A DNA stretch of 5,722 nt from positions 1 through 5,722 of the forward strand of contig JARFRT010000243.1 in assembly GCA_029287105.1 (NCBI GenBank). Direction: 5' to 3'. The notes beneath the pieces are model-generated. The model saw only the letters and a program-made list of their open reading frames with translations, ran no database searches and had not been told where the DNA came from. The stretch comes from Akkermansiaceae bacterium. GTDB taxonomy: Bacteria > Verrucomicrobiota > Verrucomicrobiia > Verrucomicrobiales > Akkermansiaceae. The position numbers and the translations under genes were made by a program. Positions 1 to 5,722 of this stretch are shown here, piece after piece (position 1 is the stretch's first letter; every line of letters begins with the position of its first letter).

Positions 1-1097
1 CCCCGGTACTGTGCTGGCTTGCTGATACCGGCAAGCTCGGCAAGCGACGGGGCCAGATCGATGTTGAGGGTCGGCTGGCTAACGACCTTGCCACGTTTTT
101 CCTTGGTGGCGCGCGGGTCAAAAACGATCAGTGGCACCCTGAGCGATTGTTCATAGTGCGACCACTTACCGGCAAACCCGCGGTCGCCCATGAAGTAGCC
201 GTTATCGCCCATGTAAATGATGATGGTGTTTCCGGCCAGTCCGGTTTGTTCGAGAGATTGGCGCACGCGCCCGATGGCGTGATCGACTCCGCTGATCATA
301 CGGAAGTAGGCCCTCATGTTTTTCTGATACTTTTCCGGTGTATCCCAGCGCCAGTGAAAGCGCTTTCGCGCCATCGACGAGTCCTTGAAAAAATCGGGAT
401 GGTTCTCATAAATAGCCGGGTCATCCAGCCGGGGGGCCGGAATCTCGATGTCCTCATACATTCCATCCACGGCCTTGGACCAGGGGAAATGGTTTTTAAG
501 ATCGCCATCCTTGGCATGGGATGCCTTGAAGCTCACCGACAAACAGAACGGTTGTCCGCCGGCATTGTCCTTCAAGAAACTGATCGCCTTGTCCGCAGCG
601 ACCTCGGACTCATGCCTGAGTGTCCCGTCTTTTTGCTTCATCAAAAACGGCAACCGGTCGTGAGGTTCGAATAAATCGAACATCTCCGCCTCGGGCTTGC
701 CCTCCGTCTTGACGCCGTATTTGCCGATAAAACCGGTTCGGTAACCCGCCTTGTGCAGCAGCATCGGGTAGCTGTTCTCAATGTGTTCCTTTTTCAACGG
801 CGGCTTGCCGAAGGTAAAACCATGTGTCGTCTCGTGCAGACCGGTAAAAATCGACGCCCTGCTCGCGGCACAAATCGGGGTGGTGACAAAGGCATTCTCG
901 AAACGAACACCCTGCGCCGCCAGACTGTCAATCACCGGAGTCTTAATGATCGGATGCCCGGCACAGCCGAGCGTATCATTGCGCTGGTCATCGATCAGGA
1001 AAAATAAAAGGTTCGGCTTGGGCGGGTCGGCGGCGCCCGCCACACCCAGAACAAAAGCTCCTAAAAAAAAGGCACAGGCAACTAGTCGTATTCTCAT
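1..1097 (-). CDS. Secreted formylglycine-dependent sulfatase (S1 family), 3' end cut off by window edge
   Basis: Translating the minus strand from the ATG at 1097 gives 365 uninterrupted codons up to the left edge. S1 sulfatases usually run about 450-550 residues, so roughly the last quarter is missing. Residues 1-23 form a signal peptide: basic start (MRIR), hydrophobic core, small residues GAA before DPPKPN. The core begins with NLLFFLIDDQR, where D36-D37 are the predicted calcium ligands. The sulfatase signature CAASRASIFTG starts at C76, the cysteine converted to formylglycine; its codon is at 872-870. Further hallmarks are IGKYG (K126), the metal-binding GDNG (D298, N299), GKW (K311) and NIDLAPSLAELAG near the visible end. 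The enzyme should hydrolyse a sulfate ester on a sugar in the periplasm or outside the cell; the substrate cannot be read from sequence. The overall pattern resembles glycan sulfatases of the mucin-desulfating or choline-sulfatase-like type. It lies 111 bp downstream of the GH36-like gene in the same direction and may share its transcript. No clear ribosome binding site precedes the ATG; the start is chosen because the signal peptide begins there. Confidence 0.93.
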   Translation of the reverse strand, partial: MRIRLVACAFFLGAFVLGVAGAADPPKPNLLFFLIDDQRNDTLGCAGHPIIKTPVIDSLAAQGVRFENAFVTTPICAASRASIFTGLHETTHGFTFGKPPLKKEHIENSYPMLLHKAGYRTGFIGKYGVKTEGKPEAEMFDLFEPHDRLPFLMKQKDGTLRHESEVAADKAISFLKDNAGGQPFCLSVSFKASHAKDGDLKNHFPWSKAVDGMYEDIEIPAPRLDDPAIYENHPDFFKDSSMARKRFHWRWDTPEKYQKNMRAYFRMISGVDHAIGRVRQSLEQTGLAGNTIIIYMGDNGYFMGDRGFAGKWSHYEQSLRVPLIVFDPRATKEKRGKVVSQPTLNIDLAPSLAELAGISKPAQYR

Positions 1098-1208
1098 GGT
1101 TGATAGGTCAAAAAGGCAATTTGTAAATCGTAGTGGCTGGCAATCAATTACGGATACTACTATCGGATCGCAACCGGTCTTTCGTCATTCTTATGAAGCT
1201 TGCGTCAA
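1098..1208 (-). other. Spacer between the GH36-like and sulfatase genes
   Basis: This 111-bp gap separates two genes in the same direction. I see no strong hairpin with a T-run and no good -35/-10 pair, so read-through from the GH36-like gene into the sulfatase is plausible but not shown. It is longer than a typical intra-operon gap, leaving room for a separate weak promoter. Confidence 0.4.
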
Positions 1209-3110
1209 TTACTTCGAGATGTCCCGGGTGATCTGCAGCAGTCCGGACGGCGGCACATCCCACACCTCGGCGCCTGCTCCGATTGTTTGCAGGCTCCGAC
1301 TGACCCGCTTCCCCTGGGTATCGTAAATGCTGACCTGGGCCTTGCCAAAGGCCTTGGCAAAGCGCACCACAACATCCCCGCCGCCCCCTTTGGCATTGAC
1401 CACATCAATCTGCGCGGGTGGCTTGGGACCGACCGACACCACCATGTCCTGATAAATCACTGCGATGAGTTTTTCGGGTGTCCGGCCAAGGATCATCGGA
1501 TAGTTTTGCGCGGGAGAAACCGGCTGAAACTCGCCGTCCAACAAAACACCTCGATTCTCCTTCCAGTAGCGCATCCAGAAGCCGATCATCCGGCGGTGGT
1601 CTTCGGAAACATCAGGCAAGCGGACCGAGATCTGCGGAACACTGAAAAGGATATTGAGAACCTGCAGGGCAGCACTCTCCACCGGCTCGTCGGGGTGCCA
1701 CATGATCATGTCGCTGTGCACCGCCGTGTTGTCGGCAATCAGCCGCAGGTCAACGATGTGCTTGCGGTTGACGGGTGCGCAGTTGGGGCAATCCACGGCG
1801 CGCAGCATATTGCCATACTTGCGCATCAGAGGGCCGTTGTAGGGCTGACGGAATTCGATGGCAATATCCGGCTTCAACACCCGCAAGCGCGCCATGATGT
1901 CGGTCATCAGGCGGTCGACCGCCTGATCGACCGAAGCGTAATCGCGTCCGTCCTCCGCCGTCAGCACGGTTTTTGAATTGGGGGCAAACATACCGATGAA
2001 ATCAAGCTTCAAGCCGTCGAGTCCCCAGTCACGCACGGCGCTTTCATAGATGCCGATAAGATACTCGCGCACCTCGGGGTAGCGTGGGTCGAGGATATAG
2101 GCCTGCATCCCCGAACTGTAGGCCAGCGTCTTGCCCTTGAACTTCTTGATCACTTTTGAATGTTCACCTGCCATCGGCACCGAGTACCAGATGATAAACT
2201 TCTGGCCGAGCGCGTGGATGCGATCCACAAAGCCCTTCATATCGGGGATGCGGTCCGGTTTCCAGTCGCCCGTGTAGGCGTAGCCGCGGCTGGCGTCGAG
2301 CGTCTGCCATCCGTCGTCGACAATAACGCCGCCGAGGCCCAGTTTCCCGCCGATCCGGCACTCCTCGACGATTTTGTCGGGGTCGAGGCTCTGGTGATAG
2401 CTGTACCAGGTGGAATAGACCGGCACGCGGGCGGCCTCGGGCACCGGCGCCGGCGTGTAGTTCTCCTGCGCTGCCCACCACTTCGCCGTGTCGCGCAAGA
2501 TGGAATAATACGGCGCCGGACGGGTATCAAATCGCAGCGTGACCTGATACTTTTTCAAGATCGGATGTTTCTCCTTGAAGAGATGCAGTGTCATGTGAAG
2601 GCGCGCATCCTCTTCCTTGATGCCCCCTCTGAGCATGGTCGGACGCAGCGCATCGGACAGGGCGACGGTGAACCGGTTCCGGTCGCTCTGGCTGAGATAC
2701 ATCAACAAGGGCGCCCGCTGCACGGCGCGCGACTGGACACGGGTCCGCTCGTGGTCAAGTTTTGCCTTGCTGTAGTCGGATACCCAGGTGCCGGCAATAT
2801 CGACGGCCGGAACTTCCCATTTGACATCAAAAGGTGGTGGCGTCGCTGCTTGCGGCGACTCGATGGTCAGGGTGGCGAGCATCAGGTTGGGTTCGGGGCG
2901 CTGGACATCCCACGTTGCCTTGAACGGGCCAAGCTCACCTTCAATCCGCAAGTCTTCCGCCGCGATCCGCAGCGGAGGAGCTTCAGCGGCGCGGGCCCCG
3001 TGACCGTGAAGACAAACCATACCACAACACAGCACCGCCAGGCGGGCGGATATCTTGCACATGGATGACAAACGGGCGGAGGTCGTATCAGGACAAGAAT
3101 TTTGGGTCAT
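1209..3110 (-). CDS. Secreted GH36-like (clan GH-D) alpha-galactosidase
   Basis: The predicted protein has 633 residues. A signal peptide lies near residues 17-41 (hydrophobic LAVLCCGMVCL, likely cleavage at ARA|AEAPP), so the enzyme is exported. About residues 45-225 form a beta-rich N-terminal domain. A TIM barrel follows, with STWYSYHQ (233-240), DDGWQ (265-269), a WYSVP strand (308-312) and DGLKLDF (365-371). D370 is the predicted nucleophile. D440, in RAVD, is the predicted acid/base. About residues 540-633 look like a C-terminal beta domain. In clan GH-D this layout means retaining hydrolysis of alpha-galactosides; close GH36 relatives include galactosyl transferases, so exact activity is open. 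M1 lies at 3110, but the Met at 3062 (residue 17) would give a more typical 25-residue signal peptide. Neither has a Shine-Dalgarno sequence. The downstream sulfatase in the same orientation suggests joint action on a sulfated galactose-containing glycan. D440 is followed by a Cys-Pro-Asn-Cys motif. Confidence 0.85.
   Translation of the reverse strand: MTQNSCPDTTSARLSSMCKISARLAVLCCGMVCLHGHGARAAEAPPLRIAAEDLRIEGELGPFKATWDVQRPEPNLMLATLTIESPQAATPPPFDVKWEVPAVDIAGTWVSDYSKAKLDHERTRVQSRAVQRAPLLMYLSQSDRNRFTVALSDALRPTMLRGGIKEEDARLHMTLHLFKEKHPILKKYQVTLRFDTRPAPYYSILRDTAKWWAAQENYTPAPVPEAARVPVYSTWYSYHQSLDPDKIVEECRIGGKLGLGGVIVDDGWQTLDASRGYAYTGDWKPDRIPDMKGFVDRIHALGQKFIIWYSVPMAGEHSKVIKKFKGKTLAYSSGMQAYILDPRYPEVREYLIGIYESAVRDWGLDGLKLDFIGMFAPNSKTVLTAEDGRDYASVDQAVDRLMTDIMARLRVLKPDIAIEFRQPYNGPLMRKYGNMLRAVDCPNCAPVNRKHIVDLRLIADNTAVHSDMIMWHPDEPVESAALQVLNILFSVPQISVRLPDVSEDHRRMIGFWMRYWKENRGVLLDGEFQPVSPAQNYPMILGRTPEKLIAVIYQDMVVSVGPKPPAQIDVVNAKGGGGDVVVRFAKAFGKAQVSIYDTQGKRVSRSLQTIGAGAEVWDVPPSGLLQITRDISK
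2988..3062 (-). other. Signal peptide of the GH36-like enzyme and alternative start at 3062
   Basis: Counting from the Met at 3062, the segment reads MCKISARLAVLCCGMVC followed by LHGHGARA, then the mature part AEAPPLRIA. It has a short basic start, an 11-residue hydrophobic core and an AxA-type cleavage site. From the longer start at 3110, 16 polar residues would precede it, giving an unusually long n-region. The shorter start fits Sec signal-peptide architecture better. The longer start cannot be excluded, because an AT-rich leader lies immediately upstream of 3110 and neither ATG has a recognisable ribosome binding site. Confidence 0.55.
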
Positions 3111-3379
3111 GGTAAATTCTAACAGTTTATTTTCAGGGGATGAGACTAACAGACAATGGGGGCAATCGATTTTTCAGAACACGCTACGAGGCGCGGGCAG
3201 GTGGAGCGAGCCCCCCGCATCAGGTCATCACACGTTAATCATCGGAAACGCATGAAACCCTATGTCTGCCAAGTGAGGGAGTAAAGGGTCAAGGTGGCCA
3301 TGACAAGAACAGATCAATCGGATCCTGACAATTATCGATATTTCCCGACAGACTCAAGCACTTCGTGGGGTAATGCTTA
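3111..3379. other. Divergent intergenic region
   Basis: This 269-bp spacer separates the minus-strand GH36-like gene from the plus-strand alpha/beta hydrolase, so it should hold promoters for both directions. I found no convincing sigma-70 -35/-10 pair on either strand, no operator-like inverted repeat of useful length and no RNA gene. The part next to the GH36 start (3111-3135) is AT-rich, as expected of a leader. A ten-codon ORF at 3252-3284 has no ribosome binding site and is probably chance. Confidence 0.5.
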
Positions 3380-4123
3380 GTGACAATGGATCCCGCCCCC
3401 CTTCTCTGGACGTTCCTACCCGGCCTGCACGGCACGGAGGAGCTCTATGATGCGCTCAAGGCGCGCCTACCCGGACAAATCCAGGCAGAATTTATAACAC
3501 TCCCTACTTCCGGCAAGCAGGACTACGGCACACTGAGCAGTTGGCTCGACCATGAATTAGCTCACGGGCCTGACCAACAAAGGAGGCTCCTCATCGCGGA
3601 GTCATTCTCCGGCCCTCTGGCATTGCGCTGGGCTGAAAAAAGGCCGGACAAGGTGGCCGGTGTCGTTCTCGCTGCCTCCTACTGTGACGCCCCTTTGAAT
3701 CCGGGGATTGCCCTGCTGCCTCTGCGACCGCTCTTCATGGTTAGACCTCCGCGCAAAACACTGCGTCATTTCCTGATTGGCGAGGATGCCAGCGAGGCCG
3801 AGGTCGCCCGGCTCAGATCCGTTGTCCAGGCCATTCCCGCGGCGACACTGAGCAAGCGGGCGCGTGCGATTCTCGAGCTTATGGAATGCGACAGCCCGGT
3901 GCTACCCGACACACCCGTGATGATCCTCCAGGCACAGAGCGACAATCTCGTTCCCTGGGAGGCTCAGCGCAAGCTGGAAGCTTGTTATCCAAGCGCGCAA
4001 ACGCACTGGATCGAATCGCCCCACCTCATGTTCCAGCGCCATCCGGAGCAGTGCCTCACCTACATCCTGGAATTTGCGGCAGAGATTGAAAAGACTGAAG
4101 CTCAGCTCCAGGATAATGGCTAA
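3380..4123 (+). CDS. Alpha/beta-fold hydrolase, cytoplasmic
   Basis: The 247-residue protein starts at a GTG; an in-frame TAA at 3371-3373 leaves only this codon or the ATG at 3386 as sensible starts. GGGG at 3367-3370 is a weak ribosome binding site better spaced for the GTG. There is no signal peptide or membrane segment, so it should be cytosolic. The alpha/beta hydrolase pattern is complete. LPGLHGT (13-19) is the oxyanion-hole loop. AESFSG (73-78) is the nucleophile elbow with S75, where alanine replaces the usual first glycine. D188 lies in QAQSDNLVP and H215 in ESPHLMF. The elbow matches a common group of small bacterial hydrolases annotated only as alpha/beta hydrolases, and the cap between residues about 100 and 165 is short. 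The substrate, probably an ester or thioester, cannot be inferred. The gene stands alone: divergent from the GH36-like gene and convergent with the OsmC gene. Confidence 0.88.
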   Translation: MTMDPAPLLWTFLPGLHGTEELYDALKARLPGQIQAEFITLPTSGKQDYGTLSSWLDHELAHGPDQQRRLLIAESFSGPLALRWAEKRPDKVAGVVLAASYCDAPLNPGIALLPLRPLFMVRPPRKTLRHFLIGEDASEAEVARLRSVVQAIPAATLSKRARAILELMECDSPVLPDTPVMILQAQSDNLVPWEAQRKLEACYPSAQTHWIESPHLMFQRHPEQCLTYILEFAAEIEKTEAQLQDNG

Positions 4124-4235
4124 CCTGGTTTTTGGGAGAATCCCCAGCGGCCCCTGGCCCCGTATTCCAAGGCCTCACATTCGGCGCAAGCACGGGACCG
4201 AGTCCCCGGTTTAGCCCGGACGACCATCAGCAAGA
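4124..4235. other. Convergent intergenic spacer with small GC-rich inverted repeats
   Basis: This 112-bp spacer lies between the stops of the alpha/beta hydrolase and the OsmC gene and is expected to end transcription from both sides. The clearest inverted repeat is GGGAC (4194-4198) and GTCCC (4202-4206), separated by three bases. A second short one, GGGA-GAA-TCCC, lies just after the hydrolase stop near 4134-4144. Neither is followed by a run of T on either strand, so neither qualifies as a standard intrinsic terminator. Confidence 0.3.
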
Positions 4236-4652
4236 TCACGCGTGACCTAGCCAGCACCACTCAATGGGCACCTTGATCTCAGGGTGAATACTCAGGCTCA
4301 CGGGACAGCTCAGAGCGGCACTTTCCAGCACCCTTCTTTCGGGGTGATCCCTATGAAGAGGAACCTCAATACGCACCTCCAACCGCGCGACTCTCCGCGG
4401 CAGGCTCTCCGACATGTGTTTTTTCACGTCAATCTTCATGCCATCAAGAGCAATATCCATTTTCTGGGCAACGATCCCCATGATCGTGGCCAAACAGCTT
4501 CCCAGCGCGGCGGCCAGAAGATCTGTCGGGGAAAACGTCTCCCCGCGCCCGTTGTTATCCACGGGCGCGTCCGTGGAAAATTGGGTTCCGGTCGGTACGT
4601 GTGTATTACGACAATGGAGCCCGCCTTCGTAGTGAGTGGTAATTTCAATCAT
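4236..4652 (-). CDS. OsmC/Ohr family peroxiredoxin-like protein
   Basis: The 138-residue protein has the usual length and layout of the OsmC/Ohr family. ETFSPTDLLAAALGSC (38-53) carries the peroxidatic cysteine C53 at the start of the central helix, and SCPVSLSIHPEI (115-126) carries the second cysteine, C116. Family members reduce organic hydroperoxides or other peroxides in the cytoplasm using this cysteine pair; some relatives have unknown substrates. An ending with an extra cysteine, C133 in WCWLGHA, is not part of the core motif. The ATG is only 9 bp after the stop of the PEGA/FGE-like gene, so the two are probably co-transcribed and perhaps translationally coupled. The short spacer is A-rich and has no Shine-Dalgarno sequence. 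Sequence alone does not settle OsmC versus Ohr or the YhfA-type subgroup. Confidence 0.9.
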   Translation of the reverse strand: MIEITTHYEGGLHCRNTHVPTGTQFSTDAPVDNNGRGETFSPTDLLAAALGSCLATIMGIVAQKMDIALDGMKIDVKKHMSESLPRRVARLEVRIEVPLHRDHPERRVLESAALSCPVSLSIHPEIKVPIEWCWLGHA

Positions 4653-4661
4653 GATGTTTTT
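4653..4661 (-). promoter_or_regulatory. 9-bp A-rich junction between the PEGA/FGE-like and OsmC genes
   Basis: On the minus strand the TAA of the upstream gene is followed by AAAAACATC and then the OsmC ATG. There is no room for a separate promoter or terminator, so both genes should lie on one transcript. There is no GGAG-type site in this junction or in the last codons of the upstream gene, so OsmC initiation likely depends on reinitiation or an unstructured A-rich leader. Confidence 0.5.
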
Positions 4662-5722
4662 TTAGGGATCTAGAAAAGGGTCGTCTCCGGACGGATCTGA
4701 TGACAGATCCTTCGTTGTTTTTGCGAGTGCGACCCGGAAGCCGTAGAGGTTACTCGCCTTGGATGATCTTACGGCATTGCGATTGGTGACATACAAATGC
4801 TCCTTCAGGTAACTGCTCCAGCACCCGCCCCGCAGCACACCATACACACCCTGCTCGGCATAATCATCAGCGACCCACTCATAAGCATTGCCGGCAAGAT
4901 CGTAAATACCGAGTTCATTCGGTGGATAAGAACCCACAGGAGCCGTTTTCTCATAGCCATCATTGTAATTGAACAGCGTCCGGTTACGCCGCATATCCGA
5001 AGCTTGTGCCGCCGTCTTGTCAGCCAGATTACCCACCTTGAAACCAGCATCCTCAGGCGGCCAGGCACGCCCCCATGGAAATATTTTTTCCATCCGGAAC
5101 TCCCTCCGCGCGGGGAAACTATCCGGGTCATCGACCAGCCCGGCAATGCCACTCCATTCCAAATCCGTCAACAGGCGGTAGCCGACATCCTCCGAGATCC
5201 GCTCCTGGCCACGTTCACGCTCGGTCAGCCAGATGCAGAACGCCTCGGCATCATCACGGGACACCTGGAGCACCGGATGGTCCGGCCCCTGGTCAAAGCC
5301 GGGCGATTCGGGCCCCCTGACCTTCGCCTGTTTGACATACTCGCGGTAATCCGACACGCGGGTTTCCCATGCGGATACCAGCAAATCATCATTCACCGGC
5401 ACAAACTGCATCCCCAGACTATTCTCCCAATTTTTACCGAAGACCACGCTATTATCCCGCTGCAGGCTGAGCCGCACTTTTTCCTTGGCCCGCTCTTTAA
5501 GCTCCAACGAGCGGGTACTACGCCGGTAGCCCTCCAGGGTCAGGCTGAGTTCGATCGACCCCGGCTTGACACGCCCCAGGTAGAGAGGCGTTGTCCCCTT
5601 GTATTCACCATCGATCTGCACCATCGCACCACCGGGACTACTGTGAATCTCGAGGTTGGCGAACGGGATGTTTCTGACCAGACTTTGGAAAGGCAACAAC
5701 TTCGCCTTCTTCACCTTTGCCG
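4662..5722 (-). CDS. PEGA domain plus FGE/SUMF1-like domain protein, N-terminus beyond window edge
   Basis: The frame is open to the right edge. A GTG at 5714 could be a start, but the codons upstream of it are still open, and a protein beginning a few residues before a PEGA domain would be unusual, so the gene probably continues. Numbering from that GTG, residues 19-85 form a PEGA domain (SSPGGAMVQIDGEYKGTTP, later LTLEGYR). Residues 95-331 form an FGE/SUMF1-like domain: NSLGMQFVPV at the start, then DDAEAFCIWLTERE, YRLLTDLEW, FPWGRAWP, GIYDLAGNAYEWVADDY, RGGCW and YGFRVAL. The acidic tail (DLSSDPSGDDPFLDP) looks disordered. The visible part has only two cysteines, C160 and C298, and none at the catalytic pair of true formylglycine-generating enzymes. 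It is therefore probably a binding or structural domain. In PVC bacteria such domains often sit at the C-terminus of Ser/Thr kinases; a kinase here is only an inference. OsmC follows after 9 bp. Confidence 0.85.
   Translation of the reverse strand, partial: AKVKKAKLLPFQSLVRNIPFANLEIHSSPGGAMVQIDGEYKGTTPLYLGRVKPGSIELSLTLEGYRRSTRSLELKERAKEKVRLSLQRDNSVVFGKNWENSLGMQFVPVNDDLLVSAWETRVSDYREYVKQAKVRGPESPGFDQGPDHPVLQVSRDDAEAFCIWLTERERGQERISEDVGYRLLTDLEWSGIAGLVDDPDSFPARREFRMEKIFPWGRAWPPEDAGFKVGNLADKTAAQASDMRRNRTLFNYNDGYEKTAPVGSYPPNELGIYDLAGNAYEWVADDYAEQGVYGVLRGGCWSSYLKEHLYVTNRNAVRSSKASNLYGFRVALAKTTKDLSSDPSGDDPFLDP

Noticed and set aside
147..674. Plus-strand ORF of 175 codons
   Set aside because: It lies antisense inside the sulfatase, whose minus-strand frame is continuous and carries family motifs. 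The plus-strand translation has no recognisable domain.
1200..3068. Long plus-strand ORFs (258 and 302 codons) opposite the GH36-like gene
   Set aside because: They are antisense shadows in GC-rich coding DNA: His/Arg/Val-rich with no motif, while the minus strand holds a full GH36-like protein.
3252..3284. Ten-codon ORF (MKPYVCQVRE) in the divergent spacer, considered as a leader peptide
   Set aside because: There is no ribosome binding site and no following attenuator-like hairpin; a reading frame this short is expected by chance.
3320..3345. CTGACA box near 3325 as a -35 element for the alpha/beta hydrolase
   Set aside because: No acceptable -10 hexamer lies at 16-18 bp spacing; the nearby TATCGATA is too close.
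4194..4206. GGGAC-CGA-GTCCC hairpin as an intrinsic terminator
   Set aside because: The stem is only five base pairs and there is no T-run on either side, so it is listed only as part of the spacer.
4700..4830. Variable region of a diversity-generating retroelement at the end of the FGE-like domain
   Set aside because: The fold matches known DGR targets, but I see no reverse transcriptase, no template-repeat copy in the window and no clear enrichment of AAY codons. Such an element outside the window cannot be excluded.
4662..5722. Genuine formylglycine-generating enzyme that matures the neighbouring sulfatase
   Set aside because: The catalytic cysteine pair is absent, and the PEGA fusion points to another role.

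Overview
The window looks like chromosomal DNA of a polysaccharide-degrading bacterium of the PVC group, most likely a Verrucomicrobiota member. That assignment is an inference. It rests on four things: a secreted S1-type sulfatase beside a secreted clan GH-D glycosidase, a PEGA domain fused to an FGE/SUMF1-like domain (very common in Planctomycetes and Verrucomicrobia), moderately high GC, and start codons without clear Shine-Dalgarno sequences. No rRNA, tRNA, CRISPR array, transposase or phage gene was seen.

Left part (1-3110, minus strand): a GH36-like alpha-galactosidase (1209-3110) is followed in the same direction by a formylglycine sulfatase (1-1097), whose 3' end lies beyond the left edge. 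Both carry signal peptides. Together they look like a small carbohydrate-utilisation unit that removes sulfate and alpha-galactosyl residues from a glycan, possibly a sulfated galactan, outside the cytoplasm.

Middle (3111-4235): a 269-bp divergent intergenic region leads into a plus-strand cytoplasmic alpha/beta hydrolase (3380-4123) with a complete Ser-Asp-His triad. It has no obvious link to the glycan genes. It converges on the next block across a 112-bp spacer.

Right part (4236-5722, minus strand): a gene open at the right edge encodes a PEGA domain followed by an FGE/SUMF1-like domain. After 9 bp it is followed by an OsmC/Ohr-type peroxiredoxin. The FGE-like domain has no cysteine pair where genuine formylglycine-generating enzymes have one. 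It is therefore unlikely to mature the neighbouring sulfatase and is better read as a binding or structural C-type-lectin-fold domain, perhaps the C-terminal part of a signalling protein such as a Ser/Thr kinase.

I see no clear evidence of a wholly new system. The observations most worth checking are the catalytically bare FGE-like domain next to an OsmC gene, the Cys-Pro-Asn-Cys motif directly after the predicted acid/base of the GH36 enzyme, and the sulfatase-galactosidase pairing.
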